A DNA stretch of 13,959 nucleotides, from positions 1 through 13,959 of the forward strand of contig JAHFUH010000073.1 in the NCBI GenBank assembly GCA_023265215.1, written 5' to 3'. The stretch comes from Acidobacteriota bacterium (GTDB lineage: Bacteria; Acidobacteriota; UBA6911). Positions 6,897 to 13,691 of the stretch are shown piece by piece. Below the pieces are notes generated by a model. It did not search any database. It had not been told where the DNA came from and was given only the letters and a program-made list of their open reading frames with translations. Position 1 is the first letter of the stretch; every line of letters begins with the position of its first letter. The position numbers and the translations under genes are program-made.

Positions 6897-8935
6897 ATCC
6901 GGATGTCGACGACTTTAGCTCCATCCGCGTAAACAAAAACCGGATTCAAATCCATTTCGAGGATTTCCGGCAGATCCACAGCCATCTGGGAAATCGCAAC
7001 CAGGAGGCGCTCGATTGCGGGCACGTCCGCGGGAGTGCGCCCTCTCGTGCCGGAAAGGAGCGGAAATGCCCGGATTGCCCGGACCATGCGCGCGGCTTCG
7101 GGGCTGGAGAGGGGCGCGAGTCGGAACGAGACATCATTGAGCGCTTCGACATAAATGCCGCCCAATCCGAACATGAGAACCGGGCCCACCCCCTCCGCGC
7201 ACTTGAATCCCATTATGACTTCGGTTCCAGTGGCACATTGTTCCTGTACAACGAATTTCGCGCCGGGGAAGCGGCGAGCCATATCAGCAAGAGCCGCCTT
7301 GAGCGCAGTTTCGTCGGCGATATTCATCTTCACTCCTCCGGCGTCGCTTTTGTGAACAACATCGGCGCTGTCCACCTTCAATACGGCCGGGTAGGGAATC
7401 TGCACGGGAATTCCTGCGCCGCTCGATACAGGCAATGTGCGGGCAACTGGGATGCCATAGGCAGCCAGAATGTCAAAAGCCGCTGCCTGCGAAATAAATC
7501 CTCCGGGGCATTGGGCCAAAATTTCCCGGGCCCTTGCTTGGTTCCCTTTAACCTGAGCAGGCGCTTCAGCCAATTGCTTGCGGATCTCTCCGTAGCGCAC
7601 CATTGCGGCCAGCACTCGCGATGCCATTTCCGGATAATCATAGACCGGGATTCCGGCGTTTTTGATTGTCTGCACGGTTCCCACCCAATTCTCGTTGGTC
7701 ATTACCACGGCGATTATGGGCTTTTTCAGCTTAGGTGCTGTCTCGGCAATGCGGCGAGCGATGGCCTCGCAATCCACGAAGAACGGCGTCACCATCGTCA
7801 GGAGAATGGAATCGACACCCGGGTCCTCATCAAGGCAGGAAAGTGCCAGCGCAAAATGATCGGCTGTAGCGGTTGCCGCAACATCGATCGGATTTTCGAC
7901 GTAGGTTTCGGCGTAAAGCCCGGCACGCAGTTTCGCTTTTGTTTCTTCGGAAAATTTGGCCAGCGAAAGTCCATTGCCGACGCACTCATCGATCGCGATG
8001 ATTCCGGGGCCGCCGGCATTTGCGATAATTCCCACGTTCGGCCCGGATGGAACAGGTTGATTTGCAAACGCATATCCTGCAGCGACCATTTCCTCCACCG
8101 TTTGAAACCGCAGGACTCCCGCACGCCTAAAAATTGCGTCGGTAAGGGAATCCTGTTGCATCAAGGAACCGGTATGCGAACTGACCGCTTTTGCAGCGGC
8201 AGCAGTGCGGCCAGTCCGGATTGCCAGAATGGATTTGTCTTTCGCAATGCGGCGGCAGCGCTCAATAAATCCCGGCGTGTCCTTCATGCTTTCGATGTGC
8301 ATCATGATGGTGTGCGTTTCCGCATCGTCGCCCAGGTAATCCAGAATATTATTGGTGTTCACGTCGGATGCGTTGCCGTGCGAAGCATAGATGCGGAAGC
8401 CCGAACCCATCTTGCGCAGGTTGAGGTTGATCATCTCAGCCACTCCGCCGCTCTGGGCAAGAATGGAGGCTTTGCCGCGCCCCAGCGGTGTAAAAGTAAA
8501 ATTGGCGTAAACCGAAACATCCGGATCTGAATTCATGATTCCCTGGGAGTTTGGCCCATATACCCGCACTCCGTATTTCCTGGCATTCTCCAGGAGAGCA
8601 TCTTCAAGTTTGGCTCCTTCTCCGCCCATTTCCCGGAAACCCGCGGTATGGATGATGACGAATTTGACTCCCTGTTTCCCGCAGTCTTCCACCATCTGAG
8701 GAACCAGCGTGCTCTTTACTGCAATGCAGACTATATCCACCGGCTTTGGAACGTCGAGAACGCTTGGGTACGCCTTAAGCCCGAGGATTTCTGATTCCTT
8801 TGGATTTATTGGATATATCTGGCCCTTGAAGCCATAGTCGAGAAGATTCTTTACAACACGGTTTCCTATGGAAAACGTGTTGTTGGAAGCGCCCATGACG
8901 GCGACGCTGCGGGGCTTAAACAGGAAATCTAACAT
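6887..8935 (-). CDS. ADP-forming acyl-CoA (acetyl-CoA) synthetase, alpha and beta parts fused
   Basis: This cytoplasmic enzyme family turns acyl-CoA + ADP + Pi into acid + CoA + ATP, an energy-conserving step in fermentation, and can run backwards to activate acids. The 682-residue chain starts with the CoA-binding Rossmann domain (SVAVMGASNN, 10-19). A succinyl-CoA-synthetase-like domain follows, with the phosphorylated histidine His254 in SSHTGSL and Glu215 in HIESMKD. A linker region comes next, then the ATP-grasp beta part from about 470, with the second histidine His528 in HKSDAGGV and MFGLGGIYVE (588-597). All catalytic parts are present and the length fits fused enzymes. An AAGGAG site lies about 9 nt before the ATG. 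The gene follows the activase gene after a 102-bp gap holding a hairpin. Acyl substrate is unknown; acetate, propionate or branched/aryl acids are all possible. Confidence 0.92.
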   Translation of the reverse strand: MLDFLFKPRSVAVMGASNNTFSIGNRVVKNLLDYGFKGQIYPINPKESEILGLKAYPSVLDVPKPVDIVCIAVKSTLVPQMVEDCGKQGVKFVIIHTAGFREMGGEGAKLEDALLENARKYGVRVYGPNSQGIMNSDPDVSVYANFTFTPLGRGKASILAQSGGVAEMINLNLRKMGSGFRIYASHGNASDVNTNNILDYLGDDAETHTIMMHIESMKDTPGFIERCRRIAKDKSILAIRTGRTAAAAKAVSSHTGSLMQQDSLTDAIFRRAGVLRFQTVEEMVAAGYAFANQPVPSGPNVGIIANAGGPGIIAIDECVGNGLSLAKFSEETKAKLRAGLYAETYVENPIDVAATATADHFALALSCLDEDPGVDSILLTMVTPFFVDCEAIARRIAETAPKLKKPIIAVVMTNENWVGTVQTIKNAGIPVYDYPEMASRVLAAMVRYGEIRKQLAEAPAQVKGNQARAREILAQCPGGFISQAAAFDILAAYGIPVARTLPVSSGAGIPVQIPYPAVLKVDSADVVHKSDAGGVKMNIADETALKAALADMARRFPGAKFVVQEQCATGTEVIMGFKCAEGVGPVLMFGLGGIYVEALNDVSFRLAPLSSPEAARMVRAIRAFPLLSGTRGRTPADVPAIERLLVAISQMAVDLPEILEMDLNPVFVYADGAKVVDIRIKK

Positions 8936-8964
8936 TGGGTATTCTCCTTAATTAGAAGAAGCAA

Positions 8965-9028
8965 AGAAGCCAGAAGCCGGAAGCCAGAATTTTACAAATA
9001 ATATTCCGGCTTCCGGCTTCCGGCTTCT
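8965..9028 (-). repeat. 26-bp inverted repeat of GAAGCCR heptads between activase and synthetase genes
   Basis: Arms 8965-8990 and 9003-9028 match at 24 of 26 positions around a 12-nt loop, and each arm is more than three tandem copies of AGAAGCC/GGAAGCC. Both differences become G-U pairs in minus-strand RNA, the direction in which both flanking genes are read, so the RNA stem would be unbroken. No T-tract follows it, and it ends 17-20 nt before the AAGGAG site of the synthetase. It may therefore be an intercistronic structure or a weak or Rho-dependent end rather than a classical terminator. Confidence 0.85.
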
Positions 9029-9037
9029 ATTTTCTTA

Positions 9038-9820
9038 TTATAATGGCACCGGCGTCTCCATCGCCAGCAAGGCTGCTCCGAAAGCGCCTGCTAGCTGCGC
9101 TTCCGGCAATATGTGCACCGGGCGGCCCAGGTGGCGTGACAGCATTTCGGCCAATACCGGAATGTGTGCGACCACTCCGCCGCTGGCCACAATCTCGCCC
9201 GAAAGTGGATCCATCTCGATGATGCGCTTTACAACTGAGTCGACGAGGCCCGCAACAATATCCGGCACTTTCTCGCCGGCTCGGAGGTGAGCCAGGATCT
9301 CGGTTTTGGTAAAGACTGTGCAATAACTTCCCATCCGAACCACGTGGGAAGCCTGTCGTGCAAGCGCATCGACCTGCGCAATCGGAACGTCCATGCGCTG
9401 GGCGACTTCCTCCAGGAAAGCGCCCGTGCCCGCGGCGCATTTCCGGTTCATCTTGAAATTTTCGCGCCGCCCGTTGAGAGCGATGTGAATTATCTTGTTG
9501 TCCTGGCCTCCTACGTCCACAACGGTAATTTTCCGCGGGAAGAAGTGGTAAGCGGCGCGGGAGTGGCAGGCAATTTCCGTACGCGTGGCTTGCGCAAAGG
9601 AAACGTTATGCCTGCCGTAGCCGGTTGAGAATATGCGCGTTACATCCGCGCAGCTCAGGCCACAGGAAGAAAGGGCTGCGTCCATCGCTTCGCGCGCGCA
9701 GCCCTCAAAATCCACTCCAGTTCTTCGCACATCGGAAGCTATAATCCGGCGCCCGGCGTCAATAAGCGCAACCTTAGTAGCCGAAGCTCCGACATCCACT
9801 CCGCCAAAAACTGAGTTCAC
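9038..9820 (-). CDS. 2-hydroxyacyl-CoA dehydratase activase (HgdC/BcrA/BadF-BadG ATPase family)
   Basis: This 260-residue cytoplasmic protein is a homodimeric [4Fe-4S] ATPase of the ASKHA fold. It injects one electron into its dehydratase or reductase partner at the cost of ATP. The phosphate loop GGVDVGASATKVAL (6-19), the second ATP motif VDVGGQDNK (101-109) and the adenosine-side GEIVASGGV (208-216) are clear. The cluster cysteines are Cys128 in KCAAGTGAFLEE and Cys167 in GSYCTVFTKTEI; these align with Cys127 and Cys166 of the Acidaminococcus activator and keep the same 39-residue spacing. It starts with GTG, overlapping the dehydratase stop by four bases (GTGA), which implies translational coupling and that the two products work together. 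The short length fits hydroxyacyl-CoA dehydratase activators better than the longer multi-domain activases. Confidence 0.94.
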   Translation of the reverse strand: MNSVFGGVDVGASATKVALIDAGRRIIASDVRRTGVDFEGCAREAMDAALSSCGLSCADVTRIFSTGYGRHNVSFAQATRTEIACHSRAAYHFFPRKITVVDVGGQDNKIIHIALNGRRENFKMNRKCAAGTGAFLEEVAQRMDVPIAQVDALARQASHVVRMGSYCTVFTKTEILAHLRAGEKVPDIVAGLVDSVVKRIIEMDPLSGEIVASGGVVAHIPVLAEMLSRHLGRPVHILPEAQLAGAFGAALLAMETPVPL

Positions 9821-11067
9821 CGGCCCTTTTTCTCCGAAAGCTGTTCGATGTAAGCCTCGATATTGGTGCGGGCCTGCTCCTCTGAATAGCAGCGCAAATC
9901 ATTCAGATCGCCGTTAATGACAAGCATCGGCATGTTGTATTTCTTGGACAGGCGCTCCGGCATGCCATATCGATTGTTTGAATTATTGGGACAGGTCTTC
10001 GCATCATGGAATATCATTCCGTCGATTTTGTATCGTTCGATCTCCGCTTCGAAATACCGTTCTTTGTAATTCTCATCCCGGACAATCACCAACTCCGTAT
10101 ATGCCCGCGCCATGCTGTCAAAAGGATCATCGGGATCCAGCGCTGTGAAAACCCAGCTGCTGCAATAGGTCGATGCCAGAACACACGCGCTGAGTTCGGC
10201 GAACTGTGTGGAAAGCTCGCGCAATTTGCCCCAGATTGGCATCCCTTCCCAATAAATTCTAAATTGCTCTCCATCGATGGCTGCAACTTTGTCTTTGACG
10301 CGCAGCTTCAGTTCGGCCAGGAGCAGCTTGTAAAAATCGACAGCCCTTTGCTCGCCGCGCAAAATCACCGCCGGTCCCATTTGGATAGCGCCATCGAAGA
10401 AAGTCAATGGGGAAGGAACGTTGGAAGCTATTTGAAGAACTTCCTTCCACAGGTCGGTGCACTGGCGCGACAAACCAACGACATGTTTGAATTCGTCGTA
10501 GTCGAGCTTTTTGCCCGATACTTCTTCCAGGGTCGGGATAAGAGCCTTTATCTGGGCGGAAATGGAATCCACGTGTGCCTTGGTAACATCACCAACGCCG
10601 CGATGTGTTTGGATGCCGATACAGGGAATATTGAATTCCCGTGCATAAAAGTTATACCAGTCCTGCACATCCCGGCATTGGTTGGTGTTGTATACCAGCA
10701 CGTCAGGTCTTGGCGGGCCGCTGATGCCTGGATAAGCTTTGCTGATTGGGCTTTGGCCTTTAATGTAGGATCCAATATCGCTGGTCAGATAGGAACAGAT
10801 GTCGGGCGAGTAACCCAAAGCATTGGCCACAGGAATAAGATCTGTCGCCATGCGGCTTGCTCCAAGCATGGCCCCGTGATTCTCCGGAAAAAAGACCAGG
10901 AATCCGGCAGCGCGCAGAAGCTCGGCGGGGCCGACGCTTGTGCACCAGGCGATTTTTTTGCTTTTTGTTTTGGCAGCTTCATCCAGTTCGCGGAAGTGAA
11001 GCTCCATAATTTCCTTCATCTGTTTTGTCGCATTGATCTTTTTAAATGTCTGCTGTTCTGTTTTCAC
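9817..11067 (-). CDS. 2-hydroxyacyl-CoA dehydratase / benzoyl-CoA reductase family subunit (HGD-D, BcrB-like)
   Basis: Members carry a [4Fe-4S] cluster and, after one-electron activation, either remove water from 2-hydroxyacyl-CoA via a ketyl radical or reduce an aromatic acyl-CoA. Of 416 residues, the conserved cysteine contexts are WCTSVGPAELL (Cys42), DICSYLTSDIG (Cys91), NQCRDVQDWY (Cys131) and DAKTCPNN (Cys359). A C-terminal Rossmann-like part follows (MLVINGDLNDLRCYSEEQ, 381-398). The DICSYxxxDIG segment and overall order resemble the BcrB-type subunit more than BcrC. The GTG start at 11067 has AGGAG 7 nt upstream. These enzymes normally have two different subunits of this fold; only one is encoded here, directly followed by the activase. 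The partner may lie elsewhere, or this may act as a homomer. Substrate cannot be read from the sequence. Confidence 0.9.
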   Translation of the reverse strand: MKTEQQTFKKINATKQMKEIMELHFRELDEAAKTKSKKIAWCTSVGPAELLRAAGFLVFFPENHGAMLGASRMATDLIPVANALGYSPDICSYLTSDIGSYIKGQSPISKAYPGISGPPRPDVLVYNTNQCRDVQDWYNFYAREFNIPCIGIQTHRGVGDVTKAHVDSISAQIKALIPTLEEVSGKKLDYDEFKHVVGLSRQCTDLWKEVLQIASNVPSPLTFFDGAIQMGPAVILRGEQRAVDFYKLLLAELKLRVKDKVAAIDGEQFRIYWEGMPIWGKLRELSTQFAELSACVLASTYCSSWVFTALDPDDPFDSMARAYTELVIVRDENYKERYFEAEIERYKIDGMIFHDAKTCPNNSNNRYGMPERLSKKYNMPMLVINGDLNDLRCYSEEQARTNIEAYIEQLSEKKGR

Positions 11068-11074
11068 TTACGGA

Positions 11075-11079
11075 CTCCT
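11075..11079 (-). promoter_or_regulatory. Shine-Dalgarno site supporting the GTG start of the dehydratase subunit
   Basis: AGGAG on the minus strand lies 7 nt before the GTG codon at 11067-11065. No ATG in the same frame lies near a comparable site, so the GTG start is preferred. Confidence 0.65.
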
Positions 11080-11089
11080 GTTCCAAAAT

Positions 11090-11173
11090 AAAACGCCACT
11101 GCTCGCACAGATTTCACGGAGATAAAAAAACACTTCATTATATCAGCGGAATCTGTGAAATCCGTGGCGTTTT
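11090..11173 (-). terminator. Imperfect 35-bp hairpin followed by T-rich tract, between dehydrogenase and dehydratase genes
   Basis: Arms 11090-11124 and 11139-11173 pair at 27 of 35 positions, including 10 consecutive base pairs at the foot; the loop is 14 nt. The arms are made of about 9-bp units (CACGGATTT, CACAGATTC, CGCTGATAT). On the minus strand the stem is followed by TTTTATTTT, so it could terminate the upstream dehydrogenase gene, whose stop is only 9 bp away. The dehydratase ribosome site begins about 10 nt beyond the hairpin, so the dehydratase would then need its own promoter within it, or partial read-through. Confidence 0.65.
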
Positions 11174-11181
11174 TAAAATCT

Positions 11182-12132
11182 TCATATGTCGCGCAACCCG
11201 CGATTGCGCAGCTCCAACGCATCGATCAAGCAGGCCATGGTTCGATGCATCGGCGCCGGGACTCCTTTCTGTTCCCCATATTCTGCAATCCGGCGAATCA
11301 GAAATGCATTTTCCGTCCTGCGCCCGTTTTCCAAATCCACCAGCATTGACGGCCGATGCGGCCCCGCGCGCTCATTGAATTTCATGACCACGTCAAAGAA
11401 ATCCGGGCCGTAATCAAACCCATGCGCAGCCGCCACGGCAATCGCCTCCCTGAGCAGAAAGCCTACAAGCTGCGCCGAAGGAGGATAATTCATCATTTCC
11501 TGCATATTCATGCCGGTCACTGCAGCAATGGCCATTGTGCAGGTATTGAGAAGCGTCTTCCTCCAGGTATATTTCCTGATCTCGGCTGTCGCCTCCATGG
11601 TCAGCCCGGCAGCGGTTATGATTTCGGCTGCGTCTTTGCAGGCTGCCGCGCTTCCTTCATCCAGCCAGCCGATGTAATTGGGAGGATTGAAGAATGTCTC
11701 GCGAATTTCGCCGGGCTTTGTCAGAAACCCACCGTAGCTGATCACTGCGCGCAACACGCGGCTTTTTCCAAACCGCTCCGCAACTATCTGCTCAGTGTCT
11801 ATCCCGTTCTGTGCCGAGATAACGATGGATTCCGATCGCTTCAGTGACTCTCTCAGTTCGCCCAGCACCTTATCAAGGTCACAGGCTTTAGTACAGATGA
11901 AAACGAATTCCGGCACAAAGTCGCCCAGTGCGGCAATAGACGCAATCAGATGCTCCGGGTGCGCCAGCAGCTCTTCATTTCCTGTGATGCGCAGGCCATT
12001 CGTTCGGATACAATCCAGGTGTTCCTTCCAGGCCTCGATGAGAATCACTGAATGCCCGGCCGCACACAGGTGTGCGCTGAGAATCCCGCCTACGGGTCCC
12101 GCACCTATTACTGCAATTGTCCTGCTCTTCAT
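11182..12132 (-). CDS. Ketopantoate reductase (PanE/ApbA) family NAD(P)H-dependent 2-oxoacid reductase
   Basis: The 316-residue protein has an N-terminal Rossmann domain with IGAGPVGG (9-16) and a C-terminal helical ApbA_C domain. Key residues of ketopantoate reductase are in place: Asn109 in SAQNGID, Lys192 in YTWRKTLLN (the catalytic lysine context), Asn196, Ser262 in PSMLVD and Glu274 in GRRTENAF. Members reduce 2-dehydropantoate for pantothenate and CoA synthesis, but the family also includes D-2-hydroxyacid dehydrogenases acting on branched or aromatic 2-oxoacids. No pantothenate gene is nearby, whereas hydroxyacyl-CoA genes lie directly downstream, so a 2-oxoacid/2-hydroxyacid role is at least as likely; this is inference. 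ATG start with AGGGGT about 5 nt upstream, and a good promoter 60-90 bp upstream. Divergent from larA. Confidence 0.88.
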   Translation of the reverse strand: MKSRTIAVIGAGPVGGILSAHLCAAGHSVILIEAWKEHLDCIRTNGLRITGNEELLAHPEHLIASIAALGDFVPEFVFICTKACDLDKVLGELRESLKRSESIVISAQNGIDTEQIVAERFGKSRVLRAVISYGGFLTKPGEIRETFFNPPNYIGWLDEGSAAACKDAAEIITAAGLTMEATAEIRKYTWRKTLLNTCTMAIAAVTGMNMQEMMNYPPSAQLVGFLLREAIAVAAAHGFDYGPDFFDVVMKFNERAGPHRPSMLVDLENGRRTENAFLIRRIAEYGEQKGVPAPMHRTMACLIDALELRNRGLRDI

Positions 12133-12193
12133 CTCTACCCCTGATCTTGCTTCAGGCGCTCCCTAGACATACTCCAATGCTATCAGATTGAAA

Positions 12194-12222
12194 ACCATAG
12201 TGAGCCCGCCTGGGGCTGTCAA
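12194..12222 (-). promoter_or_regulatory. Sigma-70-type promoter for the ketopantoate-reductase-like gene
   Basis: On the minus strand TTGACA (12222-12217) is followed after exactly 17 nt by TATGGT (12199-12194), a perfect -35 and a 4/6 -10. Transcription would begin near 12187, leaving a leader of about 55 nt before the ATG at 12132. It is the best promoter match I see in the window and starts the minus-strand block 12132 to 6887. Confidence 0.6.
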
Positions 12223-12299
12223 GGGAAATATCTGGAGGTTGCGGTCGCCGAAAGCCTAATGGATCAGGGTTGCGCGGCCATTCTGGATGTGTCGGTCAA

Positions 12300-12325
12300 A
12301 ATGCCGGCATTCCTCCGGATATAAT
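12300..12325 (+). promoter_or_regulatory. TATAAT -10 box with adjoining 12-bp palindrome upstream of larA
   Basis: A perfect TATAAT lies at 12320-12325, 25 nt before the larA ATG. No good -35 is found at the normal distance. Instead the 12-bp perfect palindrome AATGCCGGCATT (12300-12311) overlaps the -35/spacer region, where an activator or repressor dimer could bind. The palindrome is short and could be chance. Confidence 0.4.
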
Positions 12326-12350
12326 TACATTTTGAGAAACGCGGGGTGCC

Positions 12351-13634
12351 ATGAACTATTATCTGAATTACAGCGGCGGTCGGATCAATTTTTCACTGCC
12401 TTCTGAATGGAATGTGCTCAGCTCGAAAGATTGCGCGAAAGCGCCGGTCGTCGAGGATGTGGGTAAAGAAATCGAGCGCGCTCTCGACAATCCCATAGGG
12501 ACTTCGAGGCTGGAACAGCTTGCTCGCCCCGGCATGAAAGCCGCGGTGCTTTTCGATGACATACAGCGGGCGACGCCGGCTTCTGTCACAATCCCGCTGA
12601 TCCTGAATCGGCTCAACCAAGCCGGAATACCGGACGAGCGCATCACGGCAATTTGCGCCCGGGGAACGCATCCTTTGCCGACTCCGGAGCAGCTTGAGAA
12701 AAAAGCCGGCAAAGAAACTCTTGTCCGGTTGCACGGACGCGTTCACATTCATGACTCGCAGTCCTCCGAGAACGTTTTTGTAGGCAAAACGCGCCGTGGT
12801 ACGCCGGTGGAAATAAACAGGAGTGTCGCCGAGGCGGATATAGTCGTCGGTATCGGAACATGCATGCCTCACCCTTACGCCGGACACAGCGGCGGGTGCA
12901 AAATCATCATGCCGGGCGTCTGCTCTTATCGCACGGTGGGGGAGCATCATTACGCATGGCTGCGCAACAAAGATTGCAAACTCAATGTCCTGGAAGGCAA
13001 TCCTTTTTATGACGAAACCACGGAAATGGCGCGCCTGGCCGGCCTTTCCTTCAAGATGGATTTCCTGCTGAATGAAGTGGGCCAAGTGATAGGCGCCTTT
13101 GCGGGAGATCCCGTCGAGGAGCATCGACAGGCAGCAGAACACGCCGCTTCTCTCTACCTGATCCCGTTGCCGAAAGAAGCGGACGTCGTAATCACTTCCG
13201 CGGCTCCGCTCGAGATCGGGGTTCAAGCAACAAAGTCGCTGCTCAATGCAAGGCTTGCAGTAAAAGCCGGCGGTACGATCATCTGGGCGGCAGCTCAAAA
13301 GCAGGCAGGGCCCTTGATGTCCCTCATCGAACAAATGGCAGCGGCAAAAAGCGCGAACGATTATCACCGAAAATTACTGCAAGGGGACATCCCGGACAGC
13401 ATCAAACCTCACGGCATCTCGTTTTTTATGCTTGGCGTTCCTTTCAAGGAATTATCCGAAAAATACAAAGTGATCCACTTTACCGAGGGGCTGACCAAAG
13501 AGCAGGTGGAGCTGATGAATTTCGGGTATGCTTCCAGTCTCGAGGATGCAATTCAGCAGGCTTACAAAATCACGCCCAAAGCAGATGTCACGATCCTGCC
13601 TTCCGGCGGCACAATTATTCCATCGATCAAATAA
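12351..13634 (+). CDS. larA: LarA-family nickel-pincer-nucleotide 2-hydroxyacid racemase/epimerase
   Basis: The 427-residue length and motifs fit LarA, a cytoplasmic enzyme that uses a covalently bound nickel-pincer nucleotide to move a hydride at C2 of a 2-hydroxyacid. Counterparts of the Lactiplantibacillus LarA active site are visible: Arg73 in DDIQRATP, His107 in ARGTHPLPT, His174 and Lys184 in PHPYAGHSGGCKIIMPG (Lys184 carries the cofactor, same number), His199/His200 in GEHH, and Gln292/Lys295 in GVQATK. The residue before that Gln is Val, where I recall Tyr in lactate racemase, so the substrate may not be lactate. The cofactor makers LarB, LarC and LarE are not in the window. The gene is divergent from the 2-oxoacid reductase and convergent with a CoA-transferase, both plausible partners in 2-hydroxyacid metabolism. 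Confidence 0.9.
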   Translation: MNYYLNYSGGRINFSLPSEWNVLSSKDCAKAPVVEDVGKEIERALDNPIGTSRLEQLARPGMKAAVLFDDIQRATPASVTIPLILNRLNQAGIPDERITAICARGTHPLPTPEQLEKKAGKETLVRLHGRVHIHDSQSSENVFVGKTRRGTPVEINRSVAEADIVVGIGTCMPHPYAGHSGGCKIIMPGVCSYRTVGEHHYAWLRNKDCKLNVLEGNPFYDETTEMARLAGLSFKMDFLLNEVGQVIGAFAGDPVEEHRQAAEHAASLYLIPLPKEADVVITSAAPLEIGVQATKSLLNARLAVKAGGTIIWAAAQKQAGPLMSLIEQMAAAKSANDYHRKLLQGDIPDSIKPHGISFFMLGVPFKELSEKYKVIHFTEGLTKEQVELMNFGYASSLEDAIQQAYKITPKADVTILPSGGTIIPSIK

Positions 13635-13639
13635 ATCTA

Positions 13640-13685
13640 GCCGCTGACATACGCTGACAAAATTTAGTCAGCGTACGTCAGCGGC
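13640..13685. repeat. 19-bp inverted repeat (CGCTGAC units) between convergent larA and CoA-transferase genes
   Basis: Arms 13640-13658 and 13667-13685 match at 18 of 19 positions with an 8-nt A/T loop. Each arm carries CCGCTGAC followed by ACGCTGAC at a 10-bp step, the same unit as the hairpin at 6796-6886. It fills the 57-bp gap between two stop codons, so a bidirectional terminator is the natural reading, although the T-tracts on either side are short. Confidence 0.85.
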
Positions 13686-13691
13686 AAGTAT

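Noticed and set aside
6869..8530. 553-residue plus-strand open frame opposite the ADP-forming synthetase
   Set aside because: It lies antisense to a gene with complete catalytic motifs, is rich in His, Arg, Ser and Cys with no recognisable motif, and its beginning runs through the terminator T-tract. It is a mirror of codon usage on the other strand.
8965..9028. GAAGCC tandem units considered as a CRISPR array or microsatellite
   Set aside because: There are no spacers of constant length, the units are 7 bp, and the two blocks are inverted relative to each other, so this is a hairpin.
10006..11091. 361-residue plus-strand open frame opposite the dehydratase subunit
   Set aside because: Antisense to a gene with conserved cysteine motifs; no ribosome site or family resemblance.
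12393..13367. 324-residue minus-strand open frame opposite larA
   Set aside because: Antisense shadow; composition (His, Arg, Cys, Phe rich) is not that of the neighbouring genes and the sense frame carries all LarA motifs.
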